35,000 bases of DNA from contig BFEA01000048.1 in NCBI GenBank assembly GCA_003427395.1, positions 3,956,788-3,991,787 of the forward strand, written 5' to 3'. Made by a program: the position numbers and the translations under genes. Every line of letters begins with the position of its first letter. Position 1 is the first letter of the stretch. The notes under the pieces are model-generated. The model was not told the origin of the DNA and did not search any database. It saw nothing but the letters and a program-made list of their open reading frames with translations. This stretch comes from Chara braunii (Eukaryota; Streptophyta; Charophyceae; Charales; Characeae). Below, one piece after another: positions 8,431 to 18,357 of this stretch.

Positions 8431-10690
8431 TCCCCCATACCATTCCAAACCCACCAAGCAATTTGTTGTTGGGGGGGGAAGGGATCGGGGAATTCTTCGC
8501 TGGGTCTCATCGGGATTGCTGTATCGATCTTCGTCCACTCACGAAAAAGGAGCCAGTAGTCTCTCACTAGATCCTTTCTCCCTTGTCCCTCCCCTGGGTC
8601 CTTTTGTCCCCCTTGCCATTCCACTTTCCCAATCCTCCACCCGTTGTCCCCTCCAAGCCATCTCAGGCTAAATTCCTTGATTTTTTGTTGGATGTCCTTT
8701 TGTGAATGTAGTAATTGGCCCTGATTTCTGTTTGGATCTGTTGTTGTATGTTTTCAATGAATTCTGGTCCTTCCAGTCTTTCTCTTTCCATTTCCTATGT
8801 GCAGCGTCATCGCCAGAGGGCCCAGAGTACCGCCCTCCGTCCCAGTTTGAACATATTGCTGGTGAAATCATACAGTTGGTCCTTAGGCCAGGTTTTGCAC
8901 AGCAAGGCTTTCCAGTCCCACGGCCATTGGATCTGAGTTTCTAGTTGTTCTCAAATTCTATCCGACCACCTCCACACACACCGCTCCTGGGCATTGAAGA
9001 AATATGTGTTCAATTGTTTTTGGCACTTTTCCAGATGGGAACACATTGGTGCAAAGCCTACATGAGGGCAGGGCTTGCCCTCTCTGTTTCAGGCTCATTC
9101 TATCTAGCCAATCATTTGTCGGTAGGCAGCGGTACTCGATCTACCACTGCAGTGAGGCGAATGTTGCTGGTTTTCCTTAATTGTTCTGAACCACCTTATG
9201 TCTCTTAGCTTGTCCTTGTCGATGTTTAAGTGGTTCATCCAGCGTGTCTCCACCCCGTCACGAAGGTTTATTCTCGGTCTAAGGAGCCTATAGGTCGATT
9301 TTACTATTAGGGCATATAATTATCTAGTGAATTTTTCGCCCTTCCCCGTTGGAATTGTCTATGCCCATTCTAACGGGTCCAAGGCGAGTTGGTCGACTGG
9401 GACTTAGGGGAGGTAGGCGATCCATTGCTTTCTTTCATGGAGCACTCTAATTCTGAATAGTTTCTCCTTTTGGCATAAAATTGTTTCTTCCAGAGAGGTT
9501 CTTTGAAGAACGTTATTCCAACTTATTTGAAAGAGGTTTACTCTTATTGATCCGTCGGGCTCGCGGTAGACGATATTGCCCACCTCACTTGGTCGATCCC
9601 TCAATGCCACCCAGTCCGATTCCTGTAGGGTGGGGCATTTCTTGAGGATTCTCCACCAGGCTAGGGGGATCTTTTCTATTATAACTTCCAAGGCGTCCTC
9701 CAGTCGATGACAATAGCGTAGTCTCTCTCTTAGCTGGCCCGGGTCAATCCAATTTTTCTTTTTTGTATCTCATATGTCTTTTATCCTTGTTATTCCTCGT
9801 CTGCCCAGGTCAATCCAGTTTCTCTTTCCTGTATCGCATATGTCGTTTATCCTTGTTTATCCTCGTCTGACCTAACCTTGTCATGGGAAGTCCATGCAAT
9901 GGAGGGTTTGTCTTTTCGAGTCTGTTATCCATAGGTTTCCAAAACGGGGTTGTCGTGCCACCTCTTCCCAATTTTATGGTGGAGTTCTATCCGGTAAGGG
10001 AAAACTTCTCCATATTTTCATAAGGTCAGGCCAGAAGGGGTCATTGCGCAGGTCGGCCCTTGCTGCTTGTCTTGGTGAGTCAGGGAGGGGATCACAATGC
10101 TGCGCACCTCCTCTTGGGATGGTCCATCCCCTATTTTCCAGCCACATCAACAGGTCACTCCCCTCTATTGTTTGTGGTTTGAAGCGGATGATCTGTTCCA
10201 GAGCTAACCCCCTCCACAAAGATTCTAGATTGAAGAGTAGACGCTTGAACCATTGTATTGCTAGTGCTTTAGTTTGTATCGAAGAATCGATAATGTCGAA
10301 TCCACCTTTCGATTTGGGTTGGATTATGGATTGCCAAGCCACTCTGCTGATCATGTTGCGCTTCTCATTATTTCCTCTCCACAGAAAGGACAACTATCTG
10401 ACATTGCAAGGGGCGAAGGGCATTCTTGTCTAATGCCAGATAACCGATTTATACCAAAGGGAGACCAATACCATGTTATTAATTATTAGGGAGCGTCCAA
10501 TCAGTGAGGTATGTTTGTCCTTCCAGAGTATCATCTTTTCCAAGGGTGGACTAGAAATTCATTCATTGTTAGTAGACGGCTTGCCTTCTGCTGACATCGG
10601 CACCTCAAGTACTCAAATGGGTACTTTCTTTGGAAGCCATTTGAACCTGGGTTCTTCCTGGGGTTTCACTCCTTGGTGGTGTATCCACCA
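8430..10690 (-). pseudogene. LINE ORF2 C-terminal region (post-RT and zf-RVT) pseudogene
   Basis: The post-RT region begins with FLWRGNNEKRNMISRVAWQS (10393 downward; compare FLWRGDSEQSNVISRVAWDS at 30499) and runs through KIPLAWWRILKKCPTLQESDW (9691 downward). It then has a zf-RVT-like part with disrupted frames at about 9250-9000, and ends in RDYWLLFREWTKIDTAIP followed by EEFPDPFPP (8570-8480). The zf-RVT domain is common in plant LINE ORF2 proteins and is thought to bind nucleic acid. Several frameshifts and stops separate the blocks. A 66-bp in-frame tandem duplication lies at 9741-9872. The final D-P-F-P-P motif recurs in three other LINE copies in the window. Confidence 0.85.
9741..9872 (-). 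repeat. 66-bp tandem duplication within ORF2
   Basis: Units start at 9741 and 9807 and share GTCAATCCA, TCTCATATGTC/TCGCATATGTC, TTATCCTTGTT and CCTCGTCTG. On the minus strand each encodes an ITRI-KDI-DT-KK-NWID type peptide, so 22 codons are repeated nearly in frame. The copies have diverged, so the duplication is not very recent. Confidence 0.9.
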
Positions 10691-12122
10691 ACCTTAGGTT
10701 TTGTTTCCCCAATTGACCTTCATATCAGACAGTCTACAAAAGCGGTTCATCATGTGTTGGACCTCTGCCATCGATTCATGGGAGACCTCGATCATTAAAG
10801 TCAGGTCATCAGCAAGCAATGAGCAGACTCGAATTGCCTCTTGTGGTATTGAAGACACTTGGATTTTCTTAATATTCTTGTCTTCTCAGATTGGTTGTCA
10901 GAGTTTTCATGACTATGACGAACAAGTAAGGGGCTATAAGGTCACCTTGCCTGACTGATCTTTGGAGATTAATGGGCGGGCCTAGATTCTCATTCACCAT
11001 GACTCTAGTCGTTGAGTTTGTGTGAATAAGTTTTACCCAACGTTTGAAGCACGACCCAAAATTAAGTTTGTCCAGACATTAATCTAGGAACAACCAGTCC
11101 ACATCGTCATCGGCGGAGGTTTCAGCATATAGCCAGATTTTGCCTTTAACATTACTGTGTAAGCGCCCCAGATAAGGCATCCGCCCCAGATAAACTGCTT
11201 TCTCAAAGTCAATGAAAATTATCGCTGCACTGTGTTTAAATTATCTTGTTAGCTTGATCATTTCATTTACCAGGAGGAAATTGTCTTGGATGTTCCTACC
11301 TTGAGTAAAACCAGTTTGGTCAGGGTGTATAATATCGGTCATGACTGGTACCATATGGTTAGCCATGACTTTAGCCATTAATTTTTGTACTAATATGAGC
11401 AATGTGATGGACCTGTAATTCCTAATGTTGGTCCTTTCCCATTTTTTATACAGCAACGTTAGTACTCCCTGACTCGTTATTTTTCCGGTCTGGCCTGTTG
11501 CCCATACTGCGTGATAGTAATTCATAAGGTCTTGTGAGATGCTTGTCCACATTACCTCCCATAATTCTTTGGGTAACCCATCTATTACTAGGGTCTTTTG
11601 CTCTTCGATTTGTAATAACGCTGTCCATATTTTATCTTTTGTCAGAAACTTGTTTAAAACTTTTCTTTGTTGATCTTTGAGTGTTTTGTTTAATGGGCGC
11701 AAAACTTCTTCAATTTCCTCCATACGTTGTGCAGTAGGTAAGTTTCCGCATTCTGATGTGAGTAGGTCCTAGTAGAAGTCCCTTGCTATTTTTATGCAAG
11801 CTGTTGTGGATGTACGTAAGGGGCCATGTTTGCATTTAGGGTCTTCCAAAGCCTCAATTACTGATCTTCCTGCCTTTATTTTGATCATTGCGAAAAACCT
11901 TGCATCCATTGCACCTTCCATATTGTGTTTAGAGAGTTTTCCCCGGATTCCGACTCCTTGCCATCGGTGTTTCATATATCCTAGACGGCGGGCTTCCAGA
12001 TTTTGAATAGCGTCAGCTAACTCGGCTTGTTGCATAATGTTTTCTGTGTCATCCTCCTCTCGTTGCAGTTGCTGGCATTTGCTGCAATTTGTGTTGCAGC
12101 GCGAGGAGTTTTTAGCATTCAT
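10690..12122 (-). pseudogene. LINE ORF2 reverse transcriptase pseudogene
   Basis: RT copies the element RNA into DNA at the nicked target. One frame runs from 12122 through 11241 and on to about 10870, broken by stops at 11771-11769, 11243-11241 and two further points. Landmarks: PDQTGFTQGRNIQDNFLLVNEM; motif A IIFIDFEKA with the catalytic Asp (about 11213-11196); QRSVRQGDLIAPYLF; then, after a one-base shift, SLLADDLTLM, the F/YxDD box (about 10818-10800), with both Asp residues kept. SDMKVNWGNKT follows. An unusual insertion of about 28 codons (11112-11195) sits inside motif A, between FEKA and DDVDW. The other copies read EKAYDHVDW there. It keeps the frame open. Confidence 0.9.
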
Positions 12123-13062
12123 TGCACTTGCGGCCTATAAATTCTACACCGTTGTTGAACCACACTATTTTATCATTCATTTGGCCTCTATGTTCTTGCC
12201 AGAAAGACCAGACTTCTTTGAGAAAGACATTGAAGTGCTTGATGGACATTAGGGAAGTATTAAGTTTATAAAATTTCTTACCTTGGTATGGTTTCTTTCT
12301 AAATGAGACTATGGCAATACACATTGCGTGATCCAGACCAGGGTATAAGTTGTGGGGGAAAATCTCTGTCATTTGCAGGGCCCTTTGCATTTCTTCTGAA
12401 ATTAGGATCAGGTCAATGCGGGATTTCGATGCTTTTTGTGTGTCGTTCTTGGAGAAACATGTGAATCGGTGATAAGCGGGGAATTGTATTCTGAAGGTGT
12501 CAAAAAGGTTAAAAGATTGCGATAGTTCCGTGATGATTTTTTCATCATTTTGTATGTAAGTTGGGCATGATGTTGGAATTTTCCATCTGTCCGGTGAGCG
12601 GTCCGGAGCGGTGTTGAAATCGCCTACGAGAATCGTGGGGATGCCCTTGGGGAGTTCTATGTTAAGGGACTTTCAGAAAATTTGGTGTGTTGTCGGTTCA
12701 TTTGGAGCATGTATATTCAATATGCTGACTACTTCTAGCTCCAGCATTACCAACAAATAGAAACACCTACCTTCTTCCTGATCAGCTGCCCAGTTCAGCA
12801 TCTGTACCTGTGTATCGGGGGGAAGCCACATAGCGACTCCCCCGCTCCCTGGCCGGGGGGCATAGGCTCTGCAAGCTTGGTGCGGCCAAATCTCTTTGTG
12901 TATGTGGTTATGGTCCGGGTTGTCCATGAGATGAGTTGCTCGTAGGCATACTACATCTGGCCATTTCGTCCCATCTACCACTTTAAGTTGGTCCATGATT
13001 GCTTATCTTTTGGGTTGTTTCACTGAGGTCAGTCCGTTTATGTTAATTGAGCGCAGGTCGAG
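12112..13062 (-). pseudogene. LINE ORF2 APE-type endonuclease pseudogene
   Basis: This domain nicks target DNA to prime reverse transcription. A single frame from 13422 to 12112 has only two internal stops, TAA at 13005-13003 and TGA at 12675-12673. Landmarks in order: LRSININGLTS (N-terminal strand with the conserved Asn), VVCLRATHL, GGVAMWL, LNIHAPNE, LVGDFNTAPD (Asp and Asn kept), SKSRIDLILIS and GLDHAMCIA (Asp-His kept, usual Ser is Leu). At the QETH position the sequence is RATH, so the metal-binding Glu is replaced by Ala. The upstream 13422-13063 in the same frame is a Lys-rich leader of unknown role. The next ORF2 part lies in another frame from 12122. Confidence 0.92.
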
Positions 13063-13440
13063 ATCGGCTTGTCGTTTACAAATTTTTCTAGCCTTGTCCC
13101 TACCATATACTGCATCCACTGTGTTCATCTTCATTTTGCTTACTTTTCTCAGTTTTTTGTGTTTTTTCATGGGCAAGCACTTTTCAGTATCCAACAGGTT
13201 GCCATTCTGCAGTGTGCCATTTTTTAGCAGCTTCACCAGGAAAATGTTGATATTTGTTGCCAACCAGAGGTCTTCCGGCTTGATCTTTAATAGTTGAAAA
13301 CTCATGAGAGTTTCCTGGTCAAACCATTGCAGGCCCTTTGTTTGTGCATGGTCACAACACAAAAAAATGTCCTTGGTAGCCAGTCTATGTTGACCGTATG
13401 ATATCACCACCCTTCTCAACACGTAGAAAGTAAGAAGAAA

Positions 13441-13452
13441 GGTGTCGACACC
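13441..13452. repeat. Perfect 12-bp palindrome at the head-to-head junction
   Basis: GGTGTCGACACC lies between the 5' end of the minus-strand LINE frame (13422) and the monomer repeat of the plus-strand LINE. It may mark the join of the two elements or be chance. Confidence 0.6.
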
Positions 13453-13880
13453 AGCAGGTGCCTGAGGAGTCGCAATTGGTTAAGCCATTGATAAAACCGA
13501 AGTGCACGAGGGAGTGAAACTTGGAAAAATAGAAGCACAGTGGTAATCCTGCAAAGAAAAGAAAGTTCGATCGGAACAACAACGAAAGGTGACGAACCAG
13601 ACAATAACAACGATTGGCATCGGCGAGACCTAGGTGAATGAGTGACCTGACGAGGAAGAAGAAGCTAGGCGATGAGACAAAGCAGGGACTCGTAGCGAGA
13701 TAAGCCATTGGCAGATCTGGAGTGCGCGAGGGAGAGAAACTCGAAAAACGGAAGAACAACGGTAACCCTACAAAAGAGCAAAAATTCAATCGGAGAGTCA
13801 ACAAGTGAAAGACCAGACAACAACACCAGTTGACATCGGCCAGACATGGAGCAAAGACCGCGTTTCCACAGGGAGGAATG
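13452..13880 (+). promoter_or_regulatory. Tandem 220-bp monomers at LINE 5' end (possible promoter)
   Basis: TAAGCCATTG occurs at 13481 and 13701, and the following sequences align for about 180 bp (CACGAGGGAGTGAAAC/CGCGAGGGAGAGAAAC, GACCAGACAA twice, ACATCGGC/GCATCGGC). There are about 1.9 copies with period 220. Repeated monomers upstream of ORF1 are known to act as promoters in some L1 families, such as mouse. That role is inferred by position only. The minus-strand ORF 13385-13948 shows the same internal repetition and is a shadow. Confidence 0.6.
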
Positions 13881-13959
13881 AAAGGAGGATTGAACCTGAG
13901 CTCGGCGGAACTAGCAGTAGGAGGAAAGGGAAGGATCAAACATACCAAAGGACCTAACA

Positions 13960-14113
13960 GAAGAAGGAACTTATAAACCCTGGGGTCCTCGAAGCCAGCT
14001 CGGCTAAACCTAAAGGAAACGAATCATACATAAAAGAAAAATCAGCCACAGGGTCCTGGAACGAATCATATATAGCGCTCAAAGAAAAACGCCCTGATCC
14101 ACATGAGCACAAA
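13960..14113 (+). promoter_or_regulatory. LINE leader with TATA-like and repeated ATCATAYATA motifs
   Basis: CTTATAAACC (about 13970) lies 145 bp before the first ORF1 ATG. AACGAATCATACATA and AACGAATCATATATA occur about 44 bp apart (14020-14077). No functional promoter can be claimed from sequence alone. Confidence 0.3.
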
Positions 14114-16165
14114 ATGGAATTAGAGTACAAGAGGGTTGGGGGGCTAGGATCCCTCACATTTTACCGAGGAGGGGCTATGAAGCACAACTTGCACGGACAA
14201 CTGGCAACAAGCCTGTATGTAAGACCAATAAGTACGAAGAACAAGAAGGCTGCCCCCCCGGCAACAGAACGCATTGGTTGCCTCCCCGCCCGAGAAGAGA
14301 TGCAATTAAACCAACTCCAGTGGCCACACCTGCCAGGGAATCCGAACAAAGAAAAAGCCATGGCGGTACCTGACCGAGCATCGTCCTCTCGGAATGAAGA
14401 CCGCCAAGGAGAAAAGAACACAACGCCGAAAGGAATATCCGCCGACAATGATTTAATAATGGAGACAGAGGAGGGGGATGAAGGAGAAGAGGAAAGTGAG
14501 AGCCACCGGGATGAAGGGGTGCTGACGGAAAAGGAAAAAATCACAAAGGGTACGAAACAAAAACAGATCCCCAAGATCGGCCCAAGACTCCTAAGTTCAT
14601 ACATGGGTGAATGAAAGCATCATGGGCACAATGGGTCAGGAACACAATTCAGGAAAAAAAACCTCGCCATCAAACAAGGCTCCCAGGGGACCAACAAGGA
14701 AGGACTGAGGTGTTGAATATACCCCTCCGTAACCTTTCATCCGCTAGGGCGTACTTCCTGACCCTGCTTCTCCTCCCCTAAAAAAATCAAATGGTGGATA
14801 AAGGAGGAAGAAAAACAATGATGGAGACATATCCTACAGACAAACTGGAATCAAGGGATAACGCCTATATTAAGCACGCAAGCAACTGGTTGTTCCACGG
14901 GGAGGTTGCTCAGAAATCGGTTAATGATAAAATAAGGTGGATATGTAGACGACTAGAAGATATGAAAGGCATCGCCGAGGCGGTTCAAGAGTTTTTCTTA
15001 ATCCAACCCCTCTCATCAACGATATGCACAGTTCTTAGTCTCTTCACCCATGATAAACAAAAGCTGGATGGATGGAAGAAGATCAGATGGGAGAGATCAG
15101 ATGTGCGCATCTACCCATGGCAACCAAAGAAATTGATCCCAGAAGAGAAAAGGGAGCAACTGATGAAAGTTTTTTTATGGGTCGAGCTTAGACATATTCC
15201 GGTTGAGGTGCAGGCCGCCTTTGTTTACGATTTTTGCCAACTGTACAACATCGTAGAATTCATTAACCCTCTCCCCTCCTACGTGGCAAAACGTGACGAC
15301 TACATAATGCTGGCATTGAACCATCTCAAAGACCAACCCTTCTCCATAGACGACATCGTGTCCTTCAAGATGGGTGGGAAAATCTATCCTTGGTGCTTCA
15401 AATGCAGGGTGTACAGGCACCTGTGTACAGAATCAACATGCCCCCAACACCCCAACAAAAGGGGCCTAACAGCAGGTCGCCTCCAACGAGACCAACGCAG
15501 ACCCAATAGGTGATACACAGTGGACCCGGTCATGAGAGGTGGGTGTATCTTGAGGATTTTACTCCAAAGGCCAAACCAAAGGCTGGAGTTGGGAAGGACG
15601 TGGGGATCCATGCACGACCACCAAGCCACCAAATAATTGGATCCCCCCGACTCAAAAGGAGATCAAGAAACGTGAAAAGACCCATCCCCCTCGATAAGGA
15701 CCCAGAAACAAAGATGCCAGATCCCAAACTGCTGGCCCCACCCCAAGGAAGGAACAAGTATCCAAACATGATACCCAAGCAACCACACAAGAAACAGAGA
15801 AAAACAGGGTTTGGGGCCGACAACTATGGAATACCTACCAACTGGGAATCTGTTGACTGAGCAACTGGGAGGTGCAGGACAACAAAATAAATTGAGGCTC
15901 AAGAGTAAGGAGCCTGACATAACCAACAGTCCGCACCAAACAAAGGACACTTCAGCGACCCCAAAGGGAGGACAAGAAGACCGTGGTGACCCCACAATGG
16001 AAAACCAAGAGATGAAGCACTTATTTGAGGAAGCTTTCGGACCAACGACAATAAAAATAGAAATAATCCCCGGGGCCCTACCTCCTCCACTTCCTCCCCC
16101 ACCCACTCCCCCAGAGGTAGAGATGACAGACACACTCAAAACAGGACAGTCGATCGCTTGAACTT
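14114..16165 (+). pseudogene. LINE ORF1 pseudogene (copy 2)
   Basis: ORF1 is the RNA-binding partner of ORF2. The N-terminal part (14114-14614) is charged, with an acidic run METEEGDEGEEESES. After a stop and frame change, 14791-15513 holds the conserved core: DKIRWICRRLEDMKGIAEAV, FFLIQPLSSTICTVLSLF, WVELRHIPVEVQAAFVYDF, PSYVAKRDDYIMLAL and DQPFSIDDIV. It ends in a Cys/His cluster, CFKCRVYRHLCTESTCPQHP, which keeps the CxxC missing in copy 1. This resembles a zinc knuckle with unusual H-x6-C spacing. Another shift leads to 15510-15860 (GPGHERWVYLEDF, also in copy 1) and then 15811-16161, a Lys/Pro-rich tail with PPPLPPPPTPPE. At least three frame changes make it nonfunctional. It aligns with copy 1 over about 240 residues. 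Confidence 0.88.
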
Positions 16166-16870
16166 GGTCTGCAAGAAGTGGCGGACTGGCCGATGGACAG
16201 CCTCCACATGAAATATAGAAGAGGTAATGAGGAATTCTGGGAAGGGGTGTATAGGGCACTGATCGCTATGCTGGAAAGCAGTGCAAGTCTTTAGAAGGCT
16301 CTGGTGCAGGGCCTTCCAGAGGGACCGACTGGCAAGTCATCTGGCAAAAAATACTCAGTATTGTACTCATCCGCTTCCAACCTCTTACCGAGGACCAGGT
16401 AGTACACGAGGAACAAGAACAAGAGGACATACAGGACGGCGACACTACCACAAGGAATGAAGTGACAAGGATGGGCACACAACGAAAAGACAACAGTCCT
16501 TAAGGAGAAAGCACAACAACAAACGAGCAGAACCCCCCCCCAATAGAAGAAGAACTGGCAATCACAGAGAAACAAATAATCGAGATACAGGGGAAAAAAA
16601 AACCAAAAAAAAACGAGGGGACAACGATACACGACAAGGAAAAAGGGATTGAGAAAGAATTAAATGAGGGGGCAAAGGGCGAGAGCCAACCGGAAAAAGC
16701 ATCCGAGAAAGAGGGCGAGGGACCATAGGCACGGGATAGGACTGATCAGACAGTCAGAGACAAAAAGGACAAAAAAAAAAACAGCAAGAGGAAAATTCCA
16801 ACCTGGTAAACGGAGTGACCCAGAAGCAGAGAGAAACATAACAAACAAGAATGAGTACTCCAGAGGGCCT
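16166..16870 (+). other. Basic, low-complexity inter-ORF region of the plus-strand LINE
   Basis: The plus strand is rich in Lys and Arg codons (16664-16972, and fragments at 16300-16600). The minus-strand ORFs here are Leu/Phe/Ser-rich shadows. Position between ORF1 and the endonuclease suggests the ORF1 C-terminus or the ORF2 leader. No domain recognised. Confidence 0.45.
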
Positions 16871-17260
16871 GTGCTTAACACTGGCAGCTTGGACGCTGGC
16901 CACTCCCTAGGAGCAACAAAGCCAACAAAAAATTTCCCTCCCTCCAAGACCCCCGGAATATTAACTCACTAGCAAGAGACAAAACATTATCCATCTCCTA
17001 GAAAAAGCAGCCCCTTACGGAACACCCTTGAATAAAGGCATAGCATTCCTAGCGGTGAGGAAAAAAGATGATGCCTGGGAACTAGGTCTTGTTGTTCCTC
17101 TAGGAGCGACACATGGAGAGGTAGCTATAAGAGGGCACTCCTTCTTTCTCTCGCTCACTTCATGGGAAGAAAGTTTGGCACTACGGAGAACAAAAATCTC
17201 TCAACTAATACATGAACAGCTTCCGGAGGGAGCCACGTCTGCCCTGGTGAATCAGTATGG
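16870..17260 (+). pseudogene. LINE ORF2 endonuclease fragment (N-terminal)
   Basis: Landmarks are weaker than in the minus-strand copy but in the right order. LNTGSLDAGH lies where the N-terminal NxxG strand belongs. PGILTH-stop-QETKH has the catalytic-Glu motif. After a frame change come KGIAFLAVRKKDDAWELGLV (compare GGVAMWL) and LALRRTKISQLIHEQLPEGA, which parallels the helix before the GDFN motif in the other copy (LNIELPKGIPTILVGDFN). The expected GDFN reads NQYG here, just where homology ends. Broken by at least one stop and one frameshift. It may belong to a different LINE lineage from the minus-strand copy. Confidence 0.55.
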
Positions 17261-17498
17261 AGTCATACGTGGAATCCCCTGTCCCGATGGTTGCACCGGT
17301 CGAAGTTGGTTATCGCCGCCTTCCAGGGGCCGGACCGAATTCCACGTCAGCCTGTGACGTCGCACGTCCCAATGCCGTTGTTCCACCGCGTGCTTGCTAA
17401 ACGCTCGTGAGTACCCATGATTCATGTCCCCCCCCCCCTAAGAAACTTCGATTCCTGGAGGGCCACTTACATGCAGCCTCGTGTCACGGGTGTTGAAG
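17261..17498. other. Unassigned junction region
   Basis: No gene seen. Includes a C10 run near 17427-17436 and CpG-bearing sequence with CGTGACGTCGCACGT-like words near 17352. It separates the truncated LINE from the next tail copy. Confidence 0.4.
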
Positions 17499-17552
17499 GC
17501 TCCATCTATTGGTGGGGAGCAACACCTGCTGGAAACTGGGTCCAATGTCCCA
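17499..17552 (-). mobile_element. Conserved 3' tail, minus strand
   Basis: A near-consensus tail containing CCACCAATAGATGGAGCC on the minus strand. The first stem uses a U-G pair (TTGGA with TCCAG). No A-rich end is visible. The sequence on its 3' side (plus 17427-17436) is poly(C) instead. Confidence 0.7.
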
Positions 17553-17676
17553 GTATGATACATCATATTCCTGTCTGTAGAAATCCAAGTATTTGGGAGG
17601 GTCACTGCAGTCCTCAGGTATAAGGCTTCACAGGGGGTCCGGGTGTATCCCTAACACTCTTACTATTGTGTCTATG

Positions 17677-18184
17677 TCTCTCATTCCTTTTATCTCTCTT
17701 TCTCTTGTTGTCTCTCTCTTCCTTTCAGTGACTTTCTCTTTGTTTGTAATATCCTCACATTTACCTCAACTGGTCAACTACCGTCTTCACCCGAATAGAT
17801 TGTCTAATCAATATAGTTGCATTTGACCCAACTTTCAGTCCAGATGCCACGATAATGACCGGGGTGAAGACCCTAATCTGGAACACGAGACCTAATATCG
17901 CTCTCTCAATAAGGGTGAACTAATTTCGTACCAATCAGTCCTTTTATTTGTCTCTCTCTTGTTGTGTCTCTCTTCCTTTCAATGACTTTCTCTCTGTTTC
18001 TAATATCCTCACATCTACCTCATCTGGTTCACTACCGTCTTCACCCGAATAGATCACCTGGTCATTATAGCTGCATTTGGCCCAACTTTCAATCCAGATG
18101 CAGTGATAATGACCGGGTGAAGACCTTAGTCTGGAACACGGGACCTAATACCGCTCTTTCAATAAGGGTGAACTAATTTCGTAT
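17677..18184. repeat. 254-bp tandem duplication
   Basis: Two units with period 254 (anchor GACTTTCTCT at 17730 and 17984), both ending AATAAGGGTGAACTAATTTCG. They share TAATATCCTCACAT, CTACCGTCTTCACCCGAATA and GATAATGACCGGG and differ by scattered substitutions and small indels. The units are rich in CTCT at the left. No coding potential. They may be repeats inside a larger element rather than LTRs, since nothing separates them. Confidence 0.93.
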
Positions 18185-18227
18185 TCCCGCTGAGTATGTA
18201 GAGAGATTTGGGGGACTGCATATTTTT

Positions 18228-18321
18228 GTTTTGTATTCTTTGTTCTTTTAGAAAAAAAGAAAAACAAATTACTTCATCGAGTGATAGGGAGCTACACCTG
18301 CTTGAACGTGGGTCCAACATT
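18228..18321 (-). mobile_element. Degenerate 3' tail copy, minus strand
   Basis: A T/A-rich stretch (18228-18267) is followed by GATAGGGAGCTACACCTGCT and a diverged GGGTCCAACATTTCTG, recognisable as the common tail read on the minus strand. The second hairpin is lost. Confidence 0.5.
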
Positions 18322-18357
18322 TCTGTTTAATGCAAAAGTTTTGCAGGTGATGTATAG

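Larger units (their letters stand above)
7910..13422 (-). mobile_element. Near-complete ORF2 LINE, minus strand (decayed)
   Basis: From 13422 downward the minus strand carries, in order, a basic leader, APE endonuclease, linker, reverse transcriptase, zf-RVT-type C-terminal region and 3' UTR. That is the standard ORF2 order of L1-clade elements. ORF1 is missing: just above 13422 the sequence changes to the 5' end of the opposite-strand LINE at 13441. The copy has few lesions for its length but is not functional. Its 3' end is interrupted by the plus-strand poly(A) element at 7681-7901. Confidence 0.85.
13430..17260 (+). mobile_element. Plus-strand LINE, 5' half (monomers, ORF1, start of ORF2)
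   Basis: A 220-bp monomer repeat (about 13452-13880) is followed by a short leader, an ORF1 broken into several frames (14114-16165), a basic inter-ORF stretch (16166-16870) and an endonuclease start (16870-17255). The homology then stops and unrelated repeats follow, so RT and the 3' end are missing at this place. It faces the minus-strand LINE head to head, with the two starts only about 20 bp apart. Confidence 0.7.

Noticed and set aside
8199-8570. 123-codon plus-strand ORF
   Set aside because: Antisense to the LINE ORF2 end and 3' UTR. Its Pro/Leu-rich sequence is the complement of the conserved C-terminal motif.
13385-13948. 187-codon minus-strand ORF rich in Leu, Phe and Ser, with internal repeats
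   Set aside because: The repetition follows the 220-bp monomers at the DNA level. Membrane-like composition arises from the purine-rich plus strand. No family match.
17677-18184. Pair of LTRs
   Set aside because: The two copies are adjacent with no internal region, no primer-binding site or polypurine tract, and no TG/CA ends.
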